A stretch of 6,923 nucleotides of DNA from Chloroflexota bacterium (lineage in GTDB: Bacteria; Chloroflexota; Anaerolineae; J102), in assembly GCA_024276255.1 (NCBI GenBank), contig JAJRXO010000318.1:1-6923 (forward strand). The letters run 5' to 3'. The notes under the pieces were generated by a model. The model had not been told where the DNA came from and made no database searches. It saw only the letters and a list, made by a program, of their open reading frames with translations. The position numbers and the translations under genes are program-made. Below are positions 1-5,857 of this stretch, piece by piece. Each line of letters begins with the position of its first letter. The first letter of the stretch is position 1.

Positions 1-504
1 CCAGGGATTGCCGGATGAACGCTCGTCGGAACCCACAACCAATACGTTGAGGGTATTGGTGTAGATGTCGGGCACAATGCCAGTAGCGACCGGTGCCGGC
101 GTGACAGAGCGAACAGGGGTGGCCGGAGCAGGAGAAGAGGTGGGCGTAGGCAGAACCGTGGGTGTTTCGCTTTCTGCGGGGAGCGAGCCTTCATCCGAGT
201 CACTCGCAATCACGGTGGGACGAATCAGAGCAGAAGCAGGCACCTTGATGCGAATCGGCGTGCGCCGGGGCGTTGTGGGGGGACTGGGTGTGGGGGCCGG
301 CTCCACGCTGGGAGTGGGTGTGGGGAATGAGTTGGTCTGTGCTACCAGGGGAACGGCGGTCGGCGTGGAGGTGGGGAGGATGGCCGGTCCGCGGGCTGGG
401 GTCACGCTGAGTTCGGGAGTAAAAAACTGATCGACTGGTAGAGAGCAGGCGGACAGCCAGAGGATGAGCGCCAGAATGGGGGAGATTCGTAACAGATAGC
501 GCAT
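1..504 (-). CDS. LytR-CpsA-Psr (LCP) family lipoprotein, 3' part missing
   Basis: This is the N-terminal 168 residues of a protein that continues past the left edge. LCP enzymes act outside the membrane and attach undecaprenyl-linked glycopolymers to the cell wall or other acceptors; that role is known for the family and inferred here. The sequence shows a short signal peptide with a hydrophobic core and a lipobox LSAC, with the acylated Cys at residue 20. A Pro/Thr/Ser-rich linker with repeated PTPTP-like units follows, from about residue 35 to 145. At 150-168 comes TNTLNVLVVGSDERSSGNPW, which resembles the start of the LCP catalytic domain (N-x-LLLGSD-x-R). The catalytic core itself lies outside the window, so the family call rests on this one motif. 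The ATG at 504 has only a weak AGGT upstream. It starts 30 nt after the stop of the upstream metalloenzyme gene, so the two are probably cotranscribed. An unrelated lipoprotein with a low-complexity linker is the alternative. Confidence 0.72.
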   Translation of the reverse strand, partial: MRYLLRISPILALILWLSACSLPVDQFFTPELSVTPARGPAILPTSTPTAVPLVAQTNSFPTPTPSVEPAPTPSPPTTPRRTPIRIKVPASALIRPTVIASDSDEGSLPAESETPTVLPTPTSSPAPATPVRSVTPAPVATGIVPDIYTNTLNVLVVGSDERSSGNPW

Positions 505-534
505 GGTGACCTGGGGGGAATGAGCGGGCGAGTA

Positions 535-1440
535 TCAGGGGGAACGAGAGGTGCCAAGACTTTGCAGGATGGCAGGTGTTATGCCGGTGAGATCGTGCAC
601 AGTGCGGAAATATGGCGTGGCAGGACCCTGCACAATGAGGGGGACGGGATTGTAGGTATGCCCTTTGGTGTTGGGGTCTTCGAGATTTCCATGATCAGAA
701 GTGATGAGCAGTGTAGCCCGAACGGGCAGGGCGGCCAGCAAGCCGGCCAGCATGCGGTCGATGCGTTGCAAAACCTCATGAGGTGGCCAGGGAATTCTAC
801 GATGACCGACGAGATCAGGCAAGAAGGTCTCGTACAGAACGAGGTCGTGCTCAGCGCTCAGGCGGGCCAGTCGTTCGCCGGCCTGCTCGGGTGTTACATA
901 GGGCAATTGCGGAGCGTAGGTGTCGCGGGCAATCTCGTGGGTGATGTCCCAATAAACGGCCTCGCCGCGGCTCAAGTCGGCAAAGTCGCGCAATGGCAAG
1001 TCAGCGGCCATAGCAGCCAGGGTGGTGGCCGAATGGCGATTTCGTTTGCTGATCTTGCTCTGCCAGTAGTGCTCGCTATAGGCGTTGGCAAAGGTCACGC
1101 GATACCCAGCAGCACGGGCCTGCTTGAGAAAGCTGTGATGAGCAATGGTCTCGCGCAGGGCATGAGTGGGAAAGGCGCTGATGTGCATGCCTTCGAGGGC
1201 GGAACCATTGACACCGGTGAAGAGGGTGGTCTGGCCGGTGGCGCTTTGGGGCAAACCATCTATGCCCAAGCGGGCATCGATGGGCCGGGCAATGTGCTGC
1301 GGTAGCTGGCAGCCGCCTTCGTTTTCCAGCCAGGGGCCGCCGTAAAGCTGTTCGAGAACAGGGAAGTGATGATTGGCAAATGGATTTTGCGAAGTGGCAT
1401 GGCCAATGCCAATGCCGTCGAGAAAGATGAATAGAAGCAT
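535..1440 (-). CDS. Alkaline phosphatase superfamily metalloenzyme (phosphoglycerate mutase/phosphopentomutase-like)
   Basis: The 301-residue protein has the full two-metal ligand set of the alkaline phosphatase/iPGM superfamily. D8 lies in LFIFLDGIGIG. The putative nucleophile S66 lies in PQSATGQTTL, three residues before the Gly, as in iPGM and phosphopentomutase. D209-x-x-G-H213, D249-H250-G-N and H261 (in KGHTYNP) complete it. It is therefore likely an active soluble metal-dependent phosphotransferase or hydrolase. At about 300 residues it is too short to carry the inserted phosphotransfer domain of classic iPGM (about 510 residues), so glycolytic mutase activity is doubtful and the substrate is unknown. 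No signal peptide is seen; the first residues are the core beta strand. The ATG at 1440 has no clear ribosome binding site, and a 6-bp hairpin (1451-1468) sits just upstream. It follows the DUF166 gene after 127 bp and precedes the LCP gene by 30 bp on the same strand. Confidence 0.85.
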   Translation of the reverse strand: MLLFIFLDGIGIGHATSQNPFANHHFPVLEQLYGGPWLENEGGCQLPQHIARPIDARLGIDGLPQSATGQTTLFTGVNGSALEGMHISAFPTHALRETIAHHSFLKQARAAGYRVTFANAYSEHYWQSKISKRNRHSATTLAAMAADLPLRDFADLSRGEAVYWDITHEIARDTYAPQLPYVTPEQAGERLARLSAEHDLVLYETFLPDLVGHRRIPWPPHEVLQRIDRMLAGLLAALPVRATLLITSDHGNLEDPNTKGHTYNPVPLIVQGPATPYFRTVHDLTGITPAILQSLGTSRSP

Positions 1441-1450
1441 TATCAGGTAT

Positions 1451-1468
1451 TCGCAGGCGAGGCTGCGA
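1451..1468 (-). other. Small hairpin just upstream of the metalloenzyme start
   Basis: A perfect 6-bp inverted repeat, TCGCAG and CTGCGA with a 6-nt loop, lies about 10 nt upstream of the ATG at 1440, where a ribosome binding site would be expected. No Shine-Dalgarno sequence is visible. It could affect translation of the metalloenzyme or be chance. No T-run follows, so it is not a terminator. Confidence 0.25.
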
Positions 1469-1567
1469 GAGAACCATCATACCTTGGGCGCTGCCTACGA
1501 CACAAGTCACCGGCAGCCCGCAGGGAGCAGAACCGGGCGTTATGCGGCCTTGCGCATGGAAGACCGC

Positions 1568-2329
1568 TCAATCGGCCCGCGTGCCGGGGGTGAAGCGCCG
1601 GACGTTTTTGAAGGGTTTGACCTGTTCGGCAACGGCGTCTTTGAGCAAATTGCCTGATACATGCATGAGGGTGTCGTTGAAGTCACTGTCAATACCCATG
1701 CTGGCCAGGCAGGGAAAATGGTGATGCAGCAAACCGGCCTGGCTTTCAGCGTCGTCGGCAGAAACACCGCGTAGATGTTCGGCAACGTAGCTGGCGCAGC
1801 CGCACACACAGTCGCGCTGCACCAGGACCTGCGTCAGGCAACGGCTCTGTGCATCCACTGAGATGTGAAATTGCGGCTGGCCCCAGCGCCGGGCGAACGC
1901 GGCGATGAGTTCATTATCATAGGTGATGCGGCGACCTCGTGCCTGCAAGTAGTCACGCTCGGTCAGGGAGCACAGGGGCTTGGGGGTTACGCAGGCCACG
2001 CCCATCTCGCCCAGCCAGCCATGCAACTGACGTGCCAGCCCTCGCGGCAACCATGCCTCATTATCGATGGCGGCGATCACGGCGCGGGCGCCACACAGGG
2101 CCGCGATGTCGGGCAGCAGCTCGGCCACCCCGCGATGCTCGGTCACTGCAAGGATCAGATCTGCGGCCGGTAGTGTCTGGGGCAGATAATCTTCAGGATA
2201 ATCGATGACAGGGGGCAGGATGGTAGGGGGGCGCCATTCGTGCAGGACCCAATCCGCGGGCATGGTACTGCGTATGTTTTGCAGGTGGCGATCGCCATAA
2301 TCGCCGTGACTGAGGCCAAGAATGCGCAT
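1568..2329 (-). CDS. DUF166 family protein (Cys-rich, 'thymidylate synthase-like' family of unknown function)
   Basis: This 253-residue protein matches what I recall of the DUF166 family (Pfam PF02593), known mainly from archaea and some anaerobic or deep-branching bacteria. Some databases label it thymidylate synthase, but I see no basis in this sequence for that activity. Visible features are an N-terminal Rossmann-like start (MRILGLSHGDYGDRHLQNI), the segment LPAADLILAV near residue 53, and a C-terminal half with the family signature: C174-x-C176-x-C178 followed by ASYVAEHLRG, then LLHHHFPCLASM (H202-H204, C207) and DTLMHVSGNLL (about 219-229). There are seven cysteines (113, 120, 164, 174, 176, 178, 207). 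The 174-178 cluster with C207 and the histidines could bind a metal or an Fe-S cluster; that is inference. The ATG at 2329 has a weak AGG about 9 nt upstream. It follows the small membrane gene after 44 bp and probably shares its promoter. Confidence 0.8.
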   Translation of the reverse strand: MRILGLSHGDYGDRHLQNIRSTMPADWVLHEWRPPTILPPVIDYPEDYLPQTLPAADLILAVTEHRGVAELLPDIAALCGARAVIAAIDNEAWLPRGLARQLHGWLGEMGVACVTPKPLCSLTERDYLQARGRRITYDNELIAAFARRWGQPQFHISVDAQSRCLTQVLVQRDCVCGCASYVAEHLRGVSADDAESQAGLLHHHFPCLASMGIDSDFNDTLMHVSGNLLKDAVAEQVKPFKNVRRFTPGTRAD

Positions 2330-2373
2330 AAGGGAAACCTGTCACTGAGTGAAAAGCGAGTGAGCAGCGAAGA

Positions 2374-2590
2374 TTACAGTAGCTTCTGCCGGGGATGGGT
2401 GATGGCATACTGGATATAAACGGCGACCACAAACAGGGAGAGGGCCGTGAATTGATGGCGCAGGACGATCAACGAGTCCACTGCTCATCATGTACCAGCC
2501 CGGCGCCCCCTGCAACGCAAAACCAAAGCCGATGAGTACACTTACCACGTATAACCAGAGGGTAAGCGTGCTGTTGGGGGCAGTGGGCAT
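2374..2590 (-). CDS. Small two-helix membrane protein with apparent single-base frameshift
   Basis: The ATG at 2590 has a good ribosome binding site (GGGAGAAG, 4 nt before it) and a promoter 44 nt upstream. The first frame encodes MPTAPNSTLT, then a hydrophobic helix (LWLYVVSVLIGFGFAL) and GWYMMSSGLVD. After about 2467 that frame becomes Pro/Cys/His-rich and ends at 2342 without membrane character (82 residues). In the +1 frame the same DNA reads VLRHQFTALSLFVVAVYIQY and then AITHPRQKLL with a TAA at 2374, a clear second membrane helix with a basic tail. Third-position G or C is 21 of 29 codons in that frame against 9 of 31 in the first, so the second half is coded in the shifted frame. Joined, the product is 71 residues. 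The shift must lie between about 2484 (after two TGA stops in the +1 frame) and 2455. Sequencing or assembly error, true mutation and programmed shift are all possible; no obvious slippery site is seen. I do not recognise the family. Confidence 0.6.
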
Positions 2591-2633
2591 AGATCTTCTC
2601 CCGGATATGAGTTGCTGATCAACTGTGCTACAA

Positions 2634-2662
2634 ATTGTAACCCAGACCGTCGATGACGACAA
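2634..2662 (-). promoter_or_regulatory. Sigma-70-type promoter for the small membrane/DUF166 unit
   Basis: On the minus strand TTGTCG (2662-2657, 4 of 6 to TTGACA) and TACAAT (2639-2634, 5 of 6 to TATAAT) are separated by exactly 17 nt. Transcription would start near 2627, giving a leader of about 37 nt before the ATG at 2590. The position just after the terminator of the preceding gene fits the start of a new transcription unit. Confidence 0.55.
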
Positions 2663-2687
2663 AGCAGGACAGACCCATAATCCGATC

Positions 2688-2720
2688 AAAAAAGGCGTCC
2701 TGCATCGGGACGCCTTTTTT
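2688..2720. terminator. Bidirectional intrinsic terminator after the parvulin gene
   Basis: A 7-bp GC-rich stem (GGCGTCC at 2694-2700 with GGACGCC at 2708-2714, 7-nt loop) is flanked by six A on one side and six T on the other, which extend the stem to 13 bp. On the minus strand it begins 18 nt after the parvulin stop at 2739 and ends in a run of T, so it terminates that gene. The symmetry makes it able to work in both directions, though no plus-strand gene ends here. Confidence 0.92.
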
Positions 2721-2738
2721 CACAATTGATTTCAGGTT

Positions 2739-4328
2739 CTACGAACCGGCAGCAGCACGCTGGAAGGAGTTGACAATGCCCTGTAGATCATCCGGCAGGG
2801 GCGGCACCAGGTCCAGCGACCAGTTGCGCTGAATATCAGCAGCGTCCTTCTGGGCCTGTAGCCAGTCATCGAAGGCCTGCTGGCGACGGCTCTGCAATTC
2901 ATTATCATCCACTGGATGCTGCGGGTCTTTCTCTTCCACCAGGATAAGGTAGACGCCGCGATCGGTCTGGATGGGATCACTGAGCTGGCCGGGTTCCAGT
3001 TCGAAGGCCTTGCTGACCACCTCGGCCGGGTATCGCGTATTGTCAGCCGCGATCCAGCCCAGATCGCCGCCCTTCTCGGCCGAAACCGGGTCTTCTGAGA
3101 CCTCGGTGGCCACGCTGGCGAAGTCTTCTCCGGCCTCTATGCGAGCCTTGGCCTCTTGCACCTTCTTCAATGCGTCTTCTTTTGCCTTGGCAACGGCTTC
3201 TTCGGTGGGCGTGGTATCAACGCGGATCAGGATATGGCGAGCGCGCACCCGGTCGTTGGCCTCGTCCTTCTCTTCCACCTGAATGATGTGGAAGCCAAAC
3301 TCCGTCTTGACTGGCTGACTGATCTCATTCACAGCCAGAGAAAAGGCCGCATCTTCGAACTCTGGCACCATCTGGCCGCGGCTAAACCATCCCAGTTCAC
3401 CGCCATTGGCCGCCGAACCGGGATCCTGCGAGAGCTCCTGCGCAACCACAGCGAAATCCTCGCCATCAATGATGCGCTTACGGGCCTCAAATGCCTTGGC
3501 CAGGGCATCTGCCTCGGCCTTGACCGGGTCCTGAGGATCCGGATTCGCCTGAGCCACGATGGCCCGCACCTTCACCATCTCGGCTGTGGTGTCAAACTCC
3601 AGCGGCGCTGCTTCTTGCAGGCGGTCGCGCAACAACTGGGTAGCCACGAGCTGACGGAATTCATCTTCAGTAATGCTGTTTTTACTGCCCAGATCCGCAA
3701 TGAACTGGTTGTATTGCGACTGAAATTCCTCGGCCGTCAGTGAAGCAGCACCGGCTGGCGCCGTATCGGTGACCGCGGAGCCGGCTTCAGGTGTCGGCGT
3801 GGGCGTGGCATTGCGATCGTAGCCGAATTGTTCTTCGATATAAAGCTGTACATCTTCCGGGCTGACACTGACATCATACTGGGCAGCCAGTTGTCGGATT
3901 AACGCTTCCTCGATCATCTTGTCCAGCACGGTAAGCGAATAGCTGTCGGGCGAGCTGAGATTGCCCATGAGCTGACTGATGATCGACTGGAAGGGGTTGC
4001 CGCCTGTCTGTCCGGCAAACTGCTGGCCAAACTGGATATACTGATTGATCTGATTGACCAGGGTGTCCTGTTCAAAGCGCAGGCGACGCTGGAATTCTAT
4101 CACCGAGATTTTATCCTGATTGACCGTGGCAATGGCCTTGCGGGGTTTGAACATAAACTCATTCAGAACCCCGGCGGCAATGAGCCCGATCACCAACAGC
4201 AGGGTCACGACAGTCACGATCAGGATTCGACGACGCAATTCAGCTTCCCGCTGACGCAGCCGACGATGCCGACGCGGCTCATTCACAGAGGAGGTCTCTT
4301 CACTGACTTTCCGTTTTTTCTTTGTCAT
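2739..4328 (-). CDS. Membrane-anchored peptidyl-prolyl cis-trans isomerase with two parvulin domains (SurA/PrsA-like)
   Basis: This 529-residue extracytoplasmic foldase has a basic cytoplasmic tail (KKKRK, RRHRRLRQREAELRRR; residues 2-34), one transmembrane helix (about 35-55), a SurA_N-like helical chaperone region (about 65-245) interrupted by a Thr/Pro/Ala-rich insert (about 173-195), two rotamase domains (about 252-357 and 361-468), and a charged C-terminal helix ending in a Pro-rich tail. Both rotamase domains keep the GG-[ED]-LGW signature (309 and 420). Domain 1 has Ala where the N-terminal parvulin histidine is expected but keeps H347 in FGFHIIQVEEK. Domain 2 keeps H365 in RARHILI but has Tyr at 460. 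The topology predicts folding of exported proteins at the outer face of the membrane. The ATG at 4328 is chosen because it opens the basic tail typical of these anchors; a TTG at 4370 in frame would lie next to the preceding terminator. No strong ribosome binding site is seen. The gene follows rpsR by 97 bp, past a terminator. Confidence 0.9.
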   Translation of the reverse strand: MTKKKRKVSEETSSVNEPRRHRRLRQREAELRRRILIVTVVTLLLVIGLIAAGVLNEFMFKPRKAIATVNQDKISVIEFQRRLRFEQDTLVNQINQYIQFGQQFAGQTGGNPFQSIISQLMGNLSSPDSYSLTVLDKMIEEALIRQLAAQYDVSVSPEDVQLYIEEQFGYDRNATPTPTPEAGSAVTDTAPAGAASLTAEEFQSQYNQFIADLGSKNSITEDEFRQLVATQLLRDRLQEAAPLEFDTTAEMVKVRAIVAQANPDPQDPVKAEADALAKAFEARKRIIDGEDFAVVAQELSQDPGSAANGGELGWFSRGQMVPEFEDAAFSLAVNEISQPVKTEFGFHIIQVEEKDEANDRVRARHILIRVDTTPTEEAVAKAKEDALKKVQEAKARIEAGEDFASVATEVSEDPVSAEKGGDLGWIAADNTRYPAEVVSKAFELEPGQLSDPIQTDRGVYLILVEEKDPQHPVDDNELQSRRQQAFDDWLQAQKDAADIQRNWSLDLVPPLPDDLQGIVNSFQRAAAGS

Positions 4329-4364
4329 AATTCTGGAAATCTGGGGAGCGTTGAGGAGATGGGA

Positions 4365-4401
4365 AAGCAAGAAAAGGCATAGGAAACGAATTCCCTATGC
4401 C
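4365..4401 (-). terminator. Intrinsic terminator after rpsR
   Basis: An 8-bp perfect stem (GGCATAGG at 4376-4383 with CCTATGCC at 4394-4401) can extend by two A-T pairs around a bulged C, leaving a 5-nt loop. On the minus strand it lies about 24 nt after the rpsR stop and is followed by TTTTCTTGCTTT. This fits a Rho-independent terminator for rpsF-ssb-rpsR. The T tract is interrupted, so read-through into the parvulin gene is possible, and no clear separate promoter for that gene was found. Confidence 0.75.
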
Positions 4402-4425
4402 TCTCTCGCTTAGCACAGCACTGGT

Positions 4426-4806
4426 TTAGTTGTGGTCCCGGCCATACAGTCGGATATGATCGGCTGTATAAGGCAACAGGGCCAGGAAGCGGGCCCGTTT
4501 TATGGCTACAGCCAGGCGGCGCTGATGCTTGGCACATGTGCCGCTGCGCCGACGGCTTACGATCTTGCCATTGCCGCTGAGATAGGGCTTCAGCAGTTCT
4601 GGCTTCTTATAGTCGATATAATCGATTTTATCGACGCAGAACGAGCACACCCGCCGGCGCCGGCGGCCACGGGTGGGATTGCGGCGCTGCAGGGGGCGTG
4701 AGGGGCGCGGAGGGGGGCTGGCCTGCTGCGGGGCTTTCGCCACAGGTTCTTGCTTGACAACAGTTTCTTCCTGGGGTTCAGGGTTCGGCTGGGTATCTAC
4801 AGACAT
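4426..4806 (-). CDS. rpsR: 30S ribosomal protein S18, zinc-binding (C+) type with N-terminal extension
   Basis: S18 binds S6 and 16S rRNA on the platform of the small ribosomal subunit. The core (about residues 47-114) has the family pattern RRRRVCSFCVDKIDYIDYKK, then LLKPYLSGNGKI, GTCAKHQRRLAVAIKRARFL and LLPYT. C54-x2-C57 together with C91-x2-H94 gives the four-ligand zinc site of the C+ type, as opposed to zinc-free S18 such as that of E. coli. Before the core lies a low-complexity tail of about 47 residues rich in Pro, Gln, Glu and Val, making the protein 126 residues against roughly 75-90 for most S18. The start is set at the ATG at 4806 because GGAGA lies 6 nt upstream; the in-frame ATG at 4818 lacks a ribosome binding site and overlaps that element. 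It is the last gene of the rpsF-ssb-rpsR operon, 57 bp after ssb. The usual neighbour rplI is absent; a terminator follows. Confidence 0.97.
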   Translation of the reverse strand: MSVDTQPNPEPQEETVVKQEPVAKAPQQASPPPRPSRPLQRRNPTRGRRRRRVCSFCVDKIDYIDYKKPELLKPYLSGNGKIVSRRRSGTCAKHQRRLAVAIKRARFLALLPYTADHIRLYGRDHN

Positions 4807-4832
4807 GATTTTCTCCATGTTTTACGGGTAAG

Positions 4833-4850
4833 TGTCAGACGCTGTCAGAC
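4833..4850. repeat. Short direct repeat TGTCAGAC in the ssb-rpsR spacer
   Basis: Two copies of TGTCAGAC (4833-4840 and 4843-4850) are spaced exactly 10 bp apart, one helical turn, between ssb and rpsR. This could be a paired protein site or chance; no function can be assigned from one copy of the locus. Confidence 0.3.
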
Positions 4851-4863
4851 CATTTGCGAAACG

Positions 4864-5265
4864 TTAGAAAGGCAAATCCGGTTCTTCATCAGCGCTAAAG
4901 GACCCGCTTTCGCTATAATCATCGTTGCTATGATGGGAGTCGAGGATCAGCATTTCGTTGGCCACCAGCTCGGTACGGTAGTGCCGATGTCCATCATCAT
5001 CTTCCCAATTACGTGTTTGCAGATAGCCTTCTACATAAACACGTGAGGCTTTTCGCAAAAAACGATGACAGATCTCCGCCAGGTTGCCCCAGGCAATCAC
5101 ATTAAACCACTCGGTCGATTCGCGGCGATCGCCTGCTGAAGTGACCCACGAACGGCTGGTAGCCACACTGAAGGTCGTGTAAGGTTTGCCGCTGGCAGTA
5201 TAACGAAGATCCGGGTCTCGCCCCAGATTGCCGATAATCATAACTTTGTTGAGTCCGCGTGACAT
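4864..5265 (-). CDS. ssb: Single-stranded DNA-binding protein
   Basis: SSB coats single-stranded DNA during replication, recombination and repair, and recruits partners through its acidic C-terminal tip. The 133-residue product has the OB-fold signature: MSRGLNKVMIIGNLGRDPDLRYT at the start, FSVATSRSW, TEWFNVIAWGNLAEICHRFL with aromatic W54 and W59, and SRVYVEGYLQTRNWEDDDG. The C-terminus, DEEPDLPF, is the acidic tip with the terminal Pro-Phe. The linker between OB fold (ending near 110) and tip is only about 15 residues, Ser/Asp/His-rich, much shorter than the long Gly/Pro/Gln linker of E. coli SSB (178 residues in all). The ATG at 5265 is preceded by TAAGGATAAGGACT, a doubled Shine-Dalgarno-like element. 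The gene sits between rpsF and rpsR, a widely conserved order. Confidence 0.98.
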   Translation of the reverse strand: MSRGLNKVMIIGNLGRDPDLRYTASGKPYTTFSVATSRSWVTSAGDRRESTEWFNVIAWGNLAEICHRFLRKASRVYVEGYLQTRNWEDDDGHRHYRTELVANEMLILDSHHSNDDYSESGSFSADEEPDLPF

Positions 5266-5316
5266 AGTCCTTATCCTTAACGCTTCGTACGGCCTTGCAA
5301 TCGCAAACGGACCGGC

Positions 5317-5607
5317 CTAGCTTTCCTTGCGGATCGGCAGTTGGCGCAGAATATCTTCATGAATGCGCATGCTGCGATTCAGCTCGGCCACCTGGTCGCC
5401 ATCGAGCATGAAATCATACTGGATGTAAACCGCCTCGGTTTGTTTCTGGATGGGATAGGCCAGTGTTTTACGACCCCAGGGGGTCACAGCCGTGATCTCG
5501 CCGCCGAGCGACACGATCTTCTCCTGCACCCATTCCGACGTGGCACTGACACCTTCATCATCGAGACGGGGGTGAAACAGCGTCACCATTTCGTATTCGT
5601 TTTTCAT
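5317..5607 (-). CDS. rpsF: 30S ribosomal protein S6
   Basis: The 96-residue protein is full length for S6 and shows its features: MKNEYEMVTLFHPRLDDEGV at the start, a GGEI turn near residue 36, WGRKTLAYPIQKQTEAVYIQ (about 44-63), the helix DGDQVAELNRSMRIHEDILR and the ending QLPIRKES. S6 forms a heterodimer with S18, encoded two genes downstream, and binds 16S rRNA in the platform. The ATG at 5607 has a strong AAGGAG about 9 nt upstream. It is the first gene of the operon, with a promoter at 5738-5767 and a leader of about 120 nt. In several bacteria the S6:S18 complex represses its own mRNA through a leader hairpin; a candidate hairpin is noted separately. Confidence 0.97.
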   Translation of the reverse strand: MKNEYEMVTLFHPRLDDEGVSATSEWVQEKIVSLGGEITAVTPWGRKTLAYPIQKQTEAVYIQYDFMLDGDQVAELNRSMRIHEDILRQLPIRKES

Positions 5608-5645
5608 ATTTGGCTCTCCTTTTCTATGGATTTGTCACTGGCCAG

Positions 5646-5678
5646 CTTCTCCGCCTGCCCGGAAGAATGCGGAAGAAG
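5646..5678 (-). promoter_or_regulatory. Hairpin in the rpsF leader, possible S6:S18 autoregulatory element
   Basis: On the minus strand CTTCTTCCGC and GCGGAGAAG pair as a 9-bp stem with one bulged U, closing a 14-nt loop that contains CCGG. It lies about 40 nt before the rpsF start. Known S6:S18-binding leaders have a stem-loop with an exposed CCG; CCG is present here in stem and loop, but I cannot show that it fits the known consensus. An ordinary leader hairpin is equally possible. Confidence 0.3.
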
Positions 5679-5697
5679 GACCACTGACAGAAAAGAG

Positions 5698-5724
5698 CGA
5701 GGGGCAGATTTGGGATTCCCCTCG
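5698..5724 (-). promoter_or_regulatory. Second hairpin at the start of the rpsF leader
   Basis: A perfect 7-bp inverted repeat (CGAGGGG at 5698-5704 with CCCCTCG at 5718-5724) encloses a 13-nt loop. On the minus strand it begins a few nucleotides after the predicted start site and is followed by CTCTTTTCTG. The T-run is short, so it could be a weak attenuator or a 5' stabilising hairpin; which one cannot be told from sequence alone. Confidence 0.4.
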
Positions 5725-5737
5725 TCACAACCTTATT

Positions 5738-5767
5738 ATTATGCCATAAATAGGATTGCCGCGCCAA
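5738..5767 (-). promoter_or_regulatory. rpsF: Sigma-70-type promoter of the rpsF-ssb-rpsR operon
   Basis: On the minus strand TTGGCG (5767-5762, 4 of 6 to consensus) and CATAAT (5743-5738, 5 of 6) are 18 nt apart in an otherwise AT-rich patch. The predicted start near 5731 gives a leader of about 120 nt, long enough for the two hairpins described. Confidence 0.5.
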
Positions 5768-5826
5768 ATCTTTGAGCCGGTCGGGGGGCTTTCCCCGTAA
5801 AAATCATATCCAGGTAGGCCTGCCCA

Positions 5827-5857
5827 CTGTCTTTTCTGCTCTAGTATGACATATAAT
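5827..5857 (+). promoter_or_regulatory. Promoter for the iron-sulfur gene (consensus -10)
   Basis: A perfect TATAAT (5852-5857) lies 89 nt upstream of the ATG at 5946. The -35 is poor: CTGTCT at 5827-5832 with a 19-nt spacer is the best match, which could mean activator dependence. The start would be near 5864. No recognisable FNR or redox-regulator palindrome was seen. Confidence 0.4.

Noticed and set aside
65..430. 121-residue Gly/Val-rich plus-strand frame
   Set aside because: It mirrors the Pro/Thr-rich linker of the LCP lipoprotein; the repeat-like look comes from that low-complexity DNA.
520..1305. 261-residue plus-strand open frame
   Set aside because: It is antisense to the metalloenzyme, whose metal-binding motifs are intact. 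Its own product is Gly/Gln-rich without recognisable motifs.
2374..2481. Separate 35-residue gene starting at GTG 2481
   Set aside because: No ribosome binding site precedes the GTG, and the abrupt change of codon character in the upstream frame is better explained by a frameshift in one gene.
3156..3743. 195-residue plus-strand frame
   Set aside because: It is antisense to the parvulin domains and has no supported start or motif.
4329..4370. TTG start giving a 14-residue longer parvulin protein
   Set aside because: The extra residues precede the typical basic tail, and the TTG lies in the T-rich tail of the upstream terminator without a ribosome binding site.
4807..4818. Upstream ATG for rpsR
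   Set aside because: It overlaps the GGAGA element that serves the ATG at 4806 and has no ribosome binding site of its own.
5782..5797. CGGGG/CCCCG hairpin as a terminator
   Set aside because: The stem is only 5 bp and no T-run follows on either strand; no gene ends nearby.
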